Assembly (NCBI GenBank): GCA_039602395.1
Contig: JBCNJP010000006.1
Location: forward strand, 46,090,325-46,154,324
Length of the DNA: 64,000 bases
Source of the DNA: Deinandra increscens subsp. villosa
Taxonomy: Eukaryota > Streptophyta > Magnoliopsida > Asterales > Asteraceae
Direction: 5' to 3'
The notes below the pieces were generated by a model that searched no databases, had not been told where the DNA came from, and saw only the letters and a list, made by a program, of their open reading frames with translations. Positions 1 to 10,258 of this stretch are shown here, piece after piece; positions within the stretch are counted from its first letter, which is position 1; the number at the start of each line of letters is the position of its first letter. Position numbers and translations under genes: made by a program.

Positions 1-32
1 GCCCGAAACTGCTGACGCAGATTCGCTAGCCT

Positions 33-201
33 AGTTTCGCAGGGAAACTGGTTTGAACTTTCGTTCAGGTATTTCGCTCGATAGTTTCGCTCGAGCTGGT
101 CTGGTCAGGTTCCCGGCGACACTATAGTTTCGCTGGTCAGTGTCGCTGGAAGGAGATATAATTTCGCTACTTAGTTTCGCCCAGAGAACAGACAGTTTCG
201 C
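33..201. repeat. AGTTTCGC motif cluster 1
   Basis: Exact AGTTTCGC occurs at 33, 83, 125, 173 and 194, with near copies (ATTTCGCT at 71 and 161, TGTCGCTGG at 141). Spacing is irregular (21 to 50 bases), so it is an interspersed motif and not a tandem satellite. In minus orientation this lies downstream of the TATA box. Confidence 0.8.
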
Positions 202-708
202 TGGTCGCGAAAAACATACGGATTTGCCTAAAAATCAACCTAACAGCTTCTGATCATACATGCAATTCATTATCTAGCATCCCTAGGCATTTACCAACAT
301 AAATCAAGCAGCTTTATCATGTTTAACATGCATTTTAATCATCAAATCTCTAAAATACTTCTAAACCCTAAAATGACCAAAATTGCATAAATCATCATCA
401 TGGTTTGTTTTTAAACGTAAAGTTGCTGACTTTATGGTAGATCTAGCATCCCTAAGCACTATCTCAGAAGCATACAAGTTTTCATGAAGGTTTGAGCATA
501 CTTTATAAAGAAACACATAGAAAACACATAAATAAAGGTTTTTGGGACTCACGGTTCGATCTAAGATCGATAGATGAGATGAGGTGATGGTCTTGAGGCT
601 GAGGTCTCGGTTTCTTGATGGTTTTCTCGGCTGACCAGATTCCAGAGAAGTGTGTGTGTGTGTTTGTTGTGAAATGAGGCAAATGAGGCTACTAGGGTTC
701 ATTAAGTT

Positions 709-716
709 TATTTATA
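709..716 (-). promoter_or_regulatory. TATA box of the minus-oriented LTR
   Basis: The minus strand reads GATATAAATAAAC here, a good plant TATA box. It follows the AGTTTCGC cluster and precedes a leader without long open frames. No transcription data can be seen. Confidence 0.5.
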
Positions 717-724
717 TCAGAGGC

Positions 725-834
725 TAGTTTCGCTGGCAGTTTCGCTGGCCAGGCGAAACTAGCTCTGGTCTCGGGTACATTGATCAGTCTAGCCTGCTAC
801 CGGGCGAATCTGTAGTTTCGCTTGGTAGTTTCGC
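725..834. repeat. AGTTTCGC motif cluster 2
   Basis: Exact AGTTTCGC occurs at 725, 738, 813 and 827 and once inverted (GCGAAACT, 753). In minus orientation this cluster sits immediately upstream of the TATA box at 709-716, where LTR enhancer repeats normally lie. It may therefore be a transcription-factor binding array, which is inference. Confidence 0.75.
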
Positions 835-1098
835 TGACTACCAAATTTAGGCAATTTTCACATAATCAAGTATTTACAATTAATCATGCTATTCACAATA
901 ATAAGTCATGTATTTAAATCACATTGCACATAAAGACAATCAATGATGAACACATAACACATATGGACGGGTTCGGTGATCAACCAAAGGTCGTGGACGT
1001 ATTCGGCCTAGTTATGCATTAGTTACTAAGTTAACACTTATAACGTAACTAACGGGTTTGTCTAACGGAAGTTAACCTTGAAATTCTCGGGTGTCACA

Positions 1099-1630
1099 GA
1101 TAAGGGTGCTTCTATGTCTTCGGGTAAGCCTGTGTCTTCTCAACCTCCTGTGATTACAAGTAATAGTTATCAAGTTTAAGATGGTAAGGATGATTGTGAT
1201 TCCATGGGCTATGAATATGATGATTACTTTGAAGACATGGTTGACAAGGTTACTGAATCTAGGAAGTTTATGGCTTCCAACTTAGCTTCTACTTCATAAG
1301 GGGCGGGCACTCCTTTCCTTAAACGTGGTTTCTTATGATGTGCCATGCCTATTGGGCGCTTTGGTTCCGGGTTGATTGGAGTTACCTTGGGACCTTTATT
1401 TTTTATTATGGAGGCTGATTTGTTGGTGTCTGTTGCAGATGAAGATCTAGTTATTTTGACTAGTTGCTTCCTTGTTTTTCTTTTGATTGTTTTCTTTGTT
1501 TTTTTGTTTAGTTGGTTTACATACCGGGGCATGTCACATGTATGAATTAGGGTGGACTCTCCATTATACTTGTTCTTCATTGTTGGGTATTAATAGAATC
1601 ACCAGGGTAACCCTTTACCCAAAAAAAAAC
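1099..1630 (+). mobile_element. LINE remnant: ORF1-like C-terminus joined to LINE 3' tail
   Basis: The plus frame from 1100 reads a low-complexity acidic tail with a NSYQV motif near 1165, resembling the C-terminus of plant L1-type ORF1 proteins. It has in-frame stops near 1178 and 1297. From about 1480 the sequence becomes a typical LINE 3' UTR: T-rich, then GGGGCATGTC, then ATCACCAGGGTAACCCTTTACC followed by an A-run (1622-1630). The same tail occurs inverted at 9895-10110, which supports the family call. No ORF2 (endonuclease or RT) lies between ORF1 and the tail, so this is internally deleted or non-autonomous. The exact 5' boundary is unclear. Confidence 0.55.
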
Positions 1631-1634
1631 ATCC

Positions 1635-3690
1635 CCGCACTTGAACTTTTGATTGTCCTCAACCAAAACTCTTTAACTGAGGCCTGACACATCCATAGGA
1701 TTATTAATCCATGCAATCAAGATTCTGGGCATTTAAAGACCGTTCCTCCATTTATTTCTAACTTGTTTTCCATCAAATTTTTATTTTTCTTTTGTTAAAA
1801 TATAAATGTTTATGACAAGCCTATTGAAAGTTTAATTCTGCACATACTTATATACCTCACAAATGATAACTCGGCTCTCGGGTTAGTATATTTATAGTTT
1901 TGAGTGAAAAGAAGTAGACAACATAGGCTTGACACGCAATCGAACCTTCACAGGTCTCACTAGAATTCATATATTCATCATGAGGGCTTAGAAGTTTAAG
2001 GGTATGCTTGGGGCTAAGGGTTTGGAATTTTTGGGCAAAAAAGGCGAAAATATAAAAATATCGGTCTTTTATAAAATTCTTTATTTTTTGTGACTTGAAA
2101 AGAACACTTCTATAAACTAACTAAGAGATTTCTTTCTCTTTACTTATTCCTTCTTTCTTAATAAAGAAATGCAAGTCCTATACAAGAGGATTTATCATTT
2201 ATTATTGGAATACAAAAAGTTACTTTTTAAACTTTTAGCAAAAATACCATATTTTACAATGATAAGGGGTTTTAAAGCATAAAGGCTTTTTGGCTCAGGG
2301 GTTGTTGCAAAATAAATTTGCGGGTGTTTGAACAAAAATAGGAGTTATGCTCAAAGTGGTTAACTAGGGGGATATTATCGTGGGTAGGGAAAGAAAAGTG
2401 GGTTTTAGAAGAAAAAGAGTTAAAAATCTTAATTTCTTCAATCATTTAATTACATGCTCCCAGTTTTGTCCATTTTGGTATGTATTACAGTGTCAGGTTC
2501 TACCTCTATTGAGTTACCTGGTCTTTCACAAGAATCAACAAGAAGAAAAGCATAGTTAGTTTTTGTACATGTTGGTTAGGCTAAAATCCTTACGGAAATG
2601 TAGGAAAAGATAAAATATAAGTTTGAAAATTTTGATCCAAGGGACTTGAGTTTTCTATATTTGGAGGACTGGCTTGTATATACATGGTTTCTTAAAGTCA
2701 ACGAATTTTTAAAAATTGAGCAGTATAGGGACCATTTCCCAATAGAGTTTTGCTTAAGGCCCGAGTAGTGACAAAACAAAAAGTTCTAAACCACAAATTC
2801 CTATCCCCACACTTAAATTGCACATTGCCTCAATGTGCCCAAGCGCATACAAAAAGAGAACAATATGAAATTAAATGATAAAGAACTTAGAAAATTTCGG
2901 TAGAGTTTCCCCTGCAAACCAACGTTTTACCCATGGTACGGCTACCACGCCTGACTTTTACCCATGGTACGGCTACCACGCCATGTGCTTTCTGACCTCC
3001 CGGTACAGAGGAACTATAAAAGTAGCCAGGTTCATGCTTATTTTGCTCAACAACAAACAAAGATAAATAATTAAAAGCAACCACATAGTGTTCATCATCC
3101 ATACAACCATAGAAAAATATAATATCACAAACATAGATTATGTCGATAATGTCAAATTTGCATATATATTACTGTGAAAATCAAGATCAAGGTTAGTACA
3201 CAAACCTGAACTCCCCAGCTGCATCCCCACCTAATCATCATCCTCGGAGTGGTAGTAATAGTCATGTCTCTCCCTTAAGTAGGTGACATCCTATTGCAGC
3301 GCGAAAATGTCATGATGCGTGCCACGGGTCCTGTGGTCAAGGTCTGGACCGTAACATGGGTTTGTTGGAGAGTGTTAAACATATCCATCATGGAGGACGA
3401 GAGAAAGGTTGCTGGTACTGTTGAGGTGGATGAGAGGGAGGTTGTTGGTCATTATCATCATCACCATCATCGCCGTCATCACCACCATCATCCTCCATAT
3501 GAACAACGGGCACATAAGGATCCCATACTACCCCCATCGGGACTCTCATACGGACACCACCCCCAGGAATATCAGCAATAAGCTGGAAGATATAGTACTA
3601 ACCAACATCTAATGGGTGCATAGAGATGCTATGCGGCAAGTAGTCAGGAATAGTAAGCCGATACCTTGGTTATCTTATAGCTTTAGAAAT
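1635..3690 (-). mobile_element. Probable Athila-type gypsy remnant (region between pol and 3' LTR)
   Basis: Complementary versions of phrases typical of the Athila pol-to-LTR region occur here. One is CCCCGCACTTGAAC...TTGTCCTCAA at 1635-1665. Another is CCCCACACTTAAATTGCACATTGCCTCAATG at 2813-2840, which in the other sense gives the familiar AAGTGTGGGG. Around 3290-3560 the minus strand gives a His/Asp/Pro-rich frame made from CAT/CAC repeats. No RT, integrase or protease motif is visible, and the borders are uncertain. Confidence is limited because the call rests on remembered wording. Confidence 0.4.
2925..2982. repeat. 31-bp tandem duplication
   Basis: A 27-base block starting TTTTACCCATGG occurs twice, at 2925 and 2956, separated by 4 bases. 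It lies within the Athila-like remnant. It looks like simple local duplication. Confidence 0.85.
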
Positions 3691-3699
3691 CCAATTAGA

Positions 3700-5636
3700 A
3701 GATCACCCTGTTAGCTAATCTATAAAATCTTAACTCTACAATATCTGATCTGGAATCTGAGAGATGGCTGGAGGCCATGAACGCTGATATGTCACTCATG
3801 CATATTGTAGGCATAACACATTCAAAACATATACAACATAGCCTACTTACGAGAGATACAATCACCCTCAAGGCGTTGACTCTGACAATATCTTGTCGCC
3901 CATTGCTAGAGATCAAATTGATCAGGATATTAATCATCATAACCTCATACCGTGATTATGAGATATGAAGAATTAACATCTTTGGAAGATGATTAAGATG
4001 GTTCAGCCAGATCGTTTAGCTGATCCATAATATCCTAATAAGTTGAATAAATGAGTTCATCTTAAGAATATTGAGTTTACATAAAGGCTAGTGGGAGTGC
4101 TATATCAGACTTCATCTAGCATGACAATGATCAATTGAACAAATGAAACAAAATCTGTATGATTGATAAGATTAGACATAAGCTTGCATTTTGTGGTGCA
4201 ACGAATCTTGAAGAAGTCACTTATATATTGGATGGAGATCAACATAGATTGATATAGGCAACGTCTAGGGCTAATTTAAGGAGCATACTGGATATGTAGT
4301 TAAAAGAGAAGATCACTTTATAGAGTCACACTCATATTATAAATGGAGAGCATATTGCATCGAGTTGCATTGGTGTTAGCACATTGTATAGAGATACACC
4401 GATGCTTATTTTCATATAGACCGACATGATAGTCACTCACAATCAGGATCTCATATAGTGAATGATTCCACAAATGAATCTTATTTAATAGCCACTTCAA
4501 GTGAAGCTATAAAGTTGCTTATATGAAAAAGTTTATAACGGATCTTGACCTCATTCCTGTTTAACCAATTAAGATATTTTGTGATAACACATAACCTATG
4601 GTACATACTAAGGAGCACTGATCTGATCACAAAAATATCTCACATTGAGAAAATTCCAATATTCAAGAGAAATATCGATACAATGAAATAGTTTATAAGC
4701 AAAAGTTAACACAGATCAAAACCTAGCTGACATGTTCTCTAAGTCTTATAAGACTCATGGACATCATATAAATGATGTAATGCTTAGTCTAGCTAACTGT
4801 ATGTTTTGATTTAGTTTTTGAATGTACAAACTATAACAACTATAACAGTTATACATTGGTATTCACATTTGATTTACGTAGTTAAATGCAAATTCTGAAT
4901 TCGATAAATGTGTTTGATTTTAATACATTTATTCCATAGTATTCCGTAGTTAATCAGAATCATGGGAGCGAATTTGATTAAGACTATTCTGACTTTAGAT
5001 CAAAGAGTTAACTTCCAAACTCACAGACCTCATTTGAGAATGACGATGGATGTAACTCGCATCAAGTCATCTTCATAGATTCCAGTCATAAGATGTATTT
5101 GATTAAATGGTATAGTCATTTAGTATCCTAAGACCTAACTAGAGGTGTCATTTACCAAGACCTATTCTTTGATTATAGCCACTGTTGTCGCGTACCTGCC
5201 AGTCATAAAGGCTATTTTAGGAATAGATCTGAAGTTCAGTGGGAGATGTATTTAGTTAAGAAGGGATTATGTACTCTTGCATTATATGAAACAGCTAGAC
5301 ACCATGGGCCCCTCGCTGATTCCAAGTGTTAAGTGTAAGGCCATACCCAAACTGACTTCGTTTTTGCTTGGACCACTTCGAGTTTGGATCGAGAACAATA
5401 ATGAATGAACATTATATGAGAATAAACTGAATCCATGTCTCAAAGTTCAATTGATGTCTTATATGGAAAAGATAGATGACTAAGGACTATCATAAGTCAT
5501 ATATCATGTTTCCTAGCAACTGATATACCTTGATTGTAGAATTGAAGTGTCATAACTGGTTAGGACAGTCATGTGCAGTTAGAGTGCCTACGTCTGTATG
5601 CGTTGATCTTGTCGCATTTTGTCCAAGTGGGAGACT
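3700..5636 (+). pseudogene. Decayed Ty1/copia pol (RT and RNase H) with 3' untranslated part
   Basis: At about 3748 the plus frame gives ESERWLEAMNADMSLM, matching the start of copia reverse transcriptase. At 4490-4760 it gives the RNase H end in broken frames: KFITDLDLIP, then PIKIFCDN, then NLADMFSKSY, which corresponds to the usual ADP-FTK region. Stops and frameshifts are frequent, and much of RT between is unrecognisable or missing. The segment ends with a polypurine tract, AAGTGGGAGAC (5625-5635), directly before an LTR start. In intact elements this polyprotein makes and degrades the RNA:DNA hybrid during replication; here it cannot work. Confidence 0.65.
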
Positions 5637-6001
5637 GTTGGATTTAATATGTGGCCCGACAAATCACAAACCTGACCCAGTTACGACCTGTAAGAGTTAC
5701 ACTGGGTGCAACGAACATAAACCCGCTTAATGGTTAACTGATGATTAAACATAAACGAATTATTACATTATTTATAATTAGTTGTAAATAATAAATAAGT
5801 TAATATTATTACTAACTTGATTAATAACAATAAGTGGACAAATTTAGATGGACTCGGTTTTGTCTAAATTTACTACTGGGCTAAAAGTTAATGAACTCGT
5901 TCTATTAAAGTTACTGTTGGGCTCATTGTTGTGGGTCAGGCTAAAGGTTTCAAAGGGACGAAATAGAGATTGGGATGGTTATTTAGATAACCATTATGAT
6001 C

Positions 6002-6004
<3 letters not shown>
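5637..6004 (+). mobile_element. Start of copia 3' LTR, interrupted by a TA-flanked element cluster
   Basis: It begins TGTTGGATTTAATATG directly after the polypurine tract, as a copia 3' LTR should. The LTR is broken at a (TA)n tract starting at about 6005. It may resume at 7668 (an AACCCTAATC-containing leader), which would mean that the whole 6005-7667 block grew inside a TA tract of this LTR. The LTR end was not found. Confidence 0.6.
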
Positions 6005-6056
<52 letters not shown>

Positions 6057-6059
<3 letters not shown>

Positions 6060-6240
6060 AGAGGATCATTTGAGAACTAATTGATTTTGAAAACTTTTGA
6101 GAATCATTTTAAGCTACTAGTTTATATATATCGACCCCCCCCCCCCCCCATTAATTATAGTGGTCCCCACCTGAAATTAGTGGTTGAGATTTGGTTCTTA
6201 AAAGTTCTTAAAATAAAAAATTCTCATTTGAACCTAACCC
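6057..6240 (+). mobile_element. TA-flanked MITE, family A copy 1
   Basis: It begins GGGAGAGGATCATTTGAGAAC and ends in the complement of GGGTTAGGTTCAAATGAGAAC, i.e. imperfect terminal inverted repeats of about 21 bases. It is flanked by TA, includes a poly-C tract (6136-6148) and has no coding capacity. The TA target recalls mariner-type or Micron-type MITEs; the superfamily cannot be fixed from this alone. Confidence 0.7.
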
Positions 6241-6273
<33 letters not shown>

Positions 6274-6276
<3 letters not shown>

Positions 6277-6931
6277 GAAGGATCCTGCGAAAACACCCTT
6301 TTTTTGTGAGAACTGCGTAAACAAATCTTAAAACCTACATAACTTTTTCATACGTTAATATTTTTCAAAAAAATTTGCACCAAAAGCCTTAAAATTATAT
6401 TATCTTTAATCCTATAAAAGTTATTAAAAAACTATAACGCTTTTTTTTATTTTACATGTGTAATAATTTATTTTGTGTGGTGCACATGTGCAATCACAAA
6501 AAAAAACTCATACTTTTAGTATGACGTTAATATATTTTTTTCATTAGTCGCACCATATGTCATATATTTTCATCATTTTTTTTGCGTTTTATTGAATGAT
6601 GCACATGTGCATCATAAAAAAAAACGCTATACATGTGATATACATGAATGTTTAAAAAGAAATTGCACTCTAAATCTTATAGTGCATTATTTTAGATTTA
6701 AAGAAAAAATAATAGCATTTTATAAACTTTTTTAATTATATGATGCACATGTGCAATACATAATGTTTAAAAAAATTTGATTACATTTTAAATTTTTCCC
6801 ATAACTAAAGATAACATAATTTTAAGGATTTTGGTGCAAGATTTTTATAAAAATATTAACGTATGAAAGTTATAGAGGTTTTAATATTTGTTTTCGTGTT
6901 TTCGCAATAAAAGTTGTTTTCACATGATCCT

Positions 6932-6936
<5 letters not shown>
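6274..6936 (+). mobile_element. TA-flanked element, family B
   Basis: It begins GGGGAAGGATCCTGCGAAAAC and ends with the complement of GGGTAAGGATCATGTGAAAAC, so it has imperfect inverted ends over about 21 bases. It is flanked by (TA)n on both sides. The interior is AT-rich with repeated TGCACATGTGCA palindromes (near 6481, 6600 and 6741) and no open frame of note. It is a non-autonomous element of unknown superfamily. Confidence 0.65.
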
Positions 6937-6972
<36 letters not shown>

Positions 6973-6975
<3 letters not shown>

Positions 6976-7145
6976 AGAGGATCATTTGAGAACTAATTGA
7001 TTTTGAAAACTTTTGAGAATCATTTTAAGCTACTAGTTTATATATATCGACCCCCCCCATTAATTATAGTGGTCCACCTAAATTAGTGGTTGAGATTTGG
7101 TTGTTAAAAGTTCTTAGAATAAAAAATCTCATTTGAACCTAACCC
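6973..7145 (+). mobile_element. TA-flanked MITE, family A copy 2
   Basis: Nearly the same sequence as 6057-6240, with a shorter poly-C (7050-7057) and small deletions. Same ends and TA flanks. Confidence 0.7.
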
Positions 7146-7194
<49 letters not shown>

Positions 7195-7198
<4 letters not shown>

Positions 7199-7369
7199 TA
7201 GGTTCAAATGAGAACTTTTTGTTTTGAGAACTTTTGAGAACTAAATCTCTACCACAAATTTCAGGGGGACCACTACAATTCATGGGAGGGGTGATACATG
7301 TAAATATACTTATGGCTCAAATTAGTTCTTTTTAGTTCTCAAATCAAATTGGTTCTCAAATGATCCTCT

Positions 7370-7372
<3 letters not shown>
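7195..7372 (-). mobile_element. TA-flanked MITE, family A copy 3 (inverted)
   Basis: It starts GGGTTAGGTTCAAATGAG and ends TGATCCTCTCCC, the reverse of copies 1 and 2. With copy 4 it forms a long inverted repeat around a TA tract. Confidence 0.7.
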
Positions 7373-7428
<56 letters not shown>

Positions 7429-7431
<3 letters not shown>

Positions 7432-7605
7432 GAGAGGATCATTTGAGAACCAATTTGATTTGAGAACTAAAAAGAACTAATTTGAGCCATAAATTTATTT
7501 ACATGTATCCCTCCTCACATGAATTGTAGTGGTCCCCCCCCCCCCCCCCTGAAATTTGTGGTTGAGATTTAGTTCTCAAAATAAAAAGTTCTCATTTGAA
7601 CCTAA

Positions 7606-7606
<1 letters not shown>
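7429..7606 (+). mobile_element. TA-flanked MITE, family A copy 4
   Basis: It starts AGGAGAGGATCATTTGAGAAC and ends AACCTAAC running into (CT)n. Its interior is closer to copy 3 reversed than to copies 1 and 2 (shared AATTTGAGCCATAA and AAAGAACTAA). It has a poly-C run at about 7535-7549. Confidence 0.7.
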
Positions 7607-7667
<61 letters not shown>

Positions 7668-7670
<3 letters not shown>

Positions 7671-9894
7671 ATTATAACAAACCCTAATCTCCTAATCCTC
7701 TACCCTCTCTGCCTTTGCGCACCATCGACTATCGGCTGCCACCACCCGAGCACCGCCATCCACAACCGAGCACCACCATCGGCTATCGCCATGCTGCCAC
7801 TAGCCACCGCTGAGCCCAACCCCAATCGCCGTCACCTCCACCTCGGACGCAATCACGATAGCCCACTATCGTCGCCGAGTTGCCGATGCTGTCGTCGAGT
7901 CGCTGCCGCCATTATTGACTGACTACTACTACTTCTCCTGGTTTCTTGATATTTAGTTTATGTCACACATCTAGCAACTGCTCGTTGTAACTCGGTGTCT
8001 TGAATGTTTGTTTTCATACCCTAAAGTATATCTAACTTCTCCTTTAGTTTAGATGATAAAAAGACCTGCCCGCATTGTGGGGCGAGAAATCATATTTGAA
8101 AGTATAAACACGTATCTATGTCCAAAAAAGTTAGAATCTTGTATCATGCTTAAGTAAATGATACAAGAATCCTATGCTAATCGAAAAAGAAAGAAAATGC
8201 CAAACACACAAATATCTGATGTGCGATCTATCCAGCGAGCATCTCCATGTGTAAACTACTTAAAAGTTCCTATCTCACTAATATATAAGAGGCCCGCGCT
8301 CATCGTACCAAAAGAATGGAAAATAATTCTCAAATGTGAAAATGCAGTCGCCAGATTCTATATAGGATGAAGATGTTGAAAGACTTTTGGCATAAAAAGG
8401 AACCCACCAGAAATGACACCTGCACTATGCTAAATAACTTGAATACCTAAATTTATAGTCCTATATGACAGCATCTTAAAGATAACTTATGCAAGGATAT
8501 GTTGTAAGTATAAAGCCCATATGTACTAGAGAAAGGAGAAGAAGCATACAATTGATTCAATGAGGATGTCATATATGAGTCTGGGTATGAATTTTGTGGC
8601 GTGAATTCTGTTTGCAAGTTATCTAGTGCTGATATATTAATCTGAACATGAATTTTTCATAACTGAAAAACACCAATGCAACAGTAGAACTGTAAATGAA
8701 GAAAGAATTAGATGGAACGCTACTACGCTACTTTACTAAAGTAATTATACATTGTATTAAAAGTAAAGCAGAATATGTTAGCAAAATTATGAAGAACATT
8801 ACATGACTAAACATTTGTCAACTACAAAATAACTTAAGTGAAGAGAACATTCATGGTTACTAAGTTGTTAGGCATACATGAGCATAGGAAATTTTATACC
8901 CCTGATCCAATATGAGCAACACTTTTGCAACAGTACTAGATAAACTACGGAGATCAGAAAAAAGAATGAACAAAAGAAAATCTTATATGTAGTGAAGAAA
9001 CTTTAATATAAGAAAAGAATTAGATGTGTTTTAACTAAAAAGAATCCAATGAATAAATTAAAACAACTTCTTATTACAACCTTCTGTTTTTTGTGTAAAA
9101 AATATACCATAATCCCAGTACTGATCATAATCACCCAATCTGTATTACTGTATAGTAACTGTTTTATGCATCTTTGCTTAACTTCCTGATTAATTACCAG
9201 CTACCCATTTATTAATTTAGCCTCTTTTAAGATTTATGTCTAATTAACATCAACTTAGGCCCTTAAATTCCTTAGCAGTTCAGATCAGATCTTTATAGTG
9301 GAGTTTCTCACTCCTTTTACTCAGAATTTTGGTTACTGGGTTTATCAGTTCAATTTTAGGGATTTAAGTTTTATTGAATCTTTAGAAAATCCAATTTCTA
9401 GCTAACTGATATTAGATTCCGACATTTTTTTGTTTTTATTTTTTTAGTAAAATACTCATGGATTCTGTTGAAAGATAATCCTAAATTTATTTCTATTTTC
9501 AAAAAAAACATACAATAGCAACTAATCAATAAGTGTACTAAAAGAGAGGCTTACCTTTCCAGAGTAAGGAACAACTGTGAAACAGAAGTGCAGCAAGAGA
9601 GCTGTAAATTAAAAAAGGAAATATCAAATGCTGATTTAGTAAAGTGATTAGATATTAGAGTGAAAGTAGAGCTCAACACAAATATCATTAAATCGCATTA
9701 TCATAAGTGAAACACATATGAAAATAATGGCAAAGGTTTCTTACAATTTAAATTTATGAGATACACAATAACTCAACTAAAGAACTCACTAAAAGTACAA
9801 TTGATGAATAATAATAACTTTCGGTTGCACACATGCCAGTAGATTTATGAATCAGGAAATAACAATAGCCATTACATATTTTCATGTATAAGGA
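7668..9894. other. Mostly unassigned sequence; possible copia LTR remainder and one exon-like block
   Basis: 7668-8000 may continue the interrupted copia LTR. It is C-rich with many CCACC/CGCC trinucleotides, which makes an artefactual proline/histidine frame. 8050-9550 is AT-rich with no protein I recognise; a short plus frame near 8061 reads KTCPHCGARNHI, zinc-knuckle-like, then stops. On the minus strand 9555-9601 looks like a small exon (see separate entry). I see no other structure. Confidence 0.4.
9555..9601 (-). other. Candidate 47-nt exon with consensus splice sites
   Basis: On the minus strand the block is preceded by AATTTACAG and followed by GTAAGCC, both good plant splice signals. 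One frame reads LLLHFCFTVVPYSGK without a stop. I cannot link it to other exons or name a gene. It may be a captured or relic host exon, or chance. Confidence 0.2.
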
Positions 9895-10110
9895 GAAAAA
9901 AATTTTAGGTAAAGGGTTACCCCGGTGATTGTATTGATATATCGCAAAGAAGCACAAGTAGTAAGGAGATACCCTTACTATTTCATACTTGGGACATGCC
10001 CCAAAGTATGTGGATACAAGGACACCAACAAAACAGAAAAAACAAGCCAAAAGCAGACCCACCTAGCACATCAGACTAGGAAAAAAACCCAACAAAAAAA
10101 TAAAGATTTG
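9895..10110 (-). mobile_element. LINE 3' tail (5'-truncated copy)
   Basis: The minus strand reads a T-rich stretch, then ACTTTGGGGCATGTCCCAAG, then ATCACCGGGGTAACCCTTTACC and an A-rich end at about 9895-9903. This is the same 3' end as at 1480-1630 in the opposite orientation. Only the 3' UTR is present, as expected from 5' truncation during target-primed reverse transcription. The 5' limit is uncertain and could extend to about 10250. Confidence 0.6.
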
Positions 10111-10258
10111 TAGACATCAGGCGGCCTGGTATGATTCATAGTATCACACAACCACAACCTAAGCTTCTTGACCACTTGCCGAACCTCCGTTTGCTCAAAC
10201 GGTCTCAACAGACCGCTACAAAACCAAAAAACGCCGCTAACAATTTGAAGCCTTTCTC

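Larger units (their letters stand above)
1..1098 (-). mobile_element. Partial LTR of an unclassified LTR retrotransposon, minus orientation
   Basis: Read on the minus strand this begins with TGTGACACCCGAG (boundary at 1098), has a TATAAATA box about 380 bases in (709-716), and then a leader-like stretch, which is the layout of U3-R-U5. The TGTGACACC start is the usual plant gypsy LTR form. The window edge cuts the 3' end. Two clusters of the octamer AGTTTCGC (or its complement) lie on either side of the TATA region. Open frames here are short and unlike known proteins. No second LTR or primer site is visible, so a solo LTR or other repeat is also possible. Confidence 0.5.
6005..7667. repeat. 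(TA)n microsatellite tracts separating five small elements
   Basis: TA tracts lie at about 6005-6056, 6241-6273, 6937-6972, 7146-7194, 7373-7428 and 7628-7667, the last preceded by (CT)n at 7607-7627. Each tract is the border between two elements that begin or end in GGG/CCC. The arrangement points to repeated insertion into TA microsatellites, or to TA expansion of target duplications. Confidence 0.85.

Noticed and set aside
361..702. 113-codon minus-strand protein in the first LTR
   Set aside because: Starts and ends within the LTR leader, low complexity, includes (TG)n; no homology recognised.
33..834. E2F binding sites
   Set aside because: E2F sites need TTTSGCGC; the motif here is AGTTTCGCTGG, which lacks the second GC pair.
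3294..3581. Histidine-rich small protein
   Set aside because: Produced by CATCAC/CATCAT repeats in the Athila-like remnant; no start context or conserved domain.
5848..6320. Two frames ending in repeated Tyr-Ile, also at 7596-7922
   Set aside because: The Tyr-Ile run is the (TA)n tract; the frames cross element borders.
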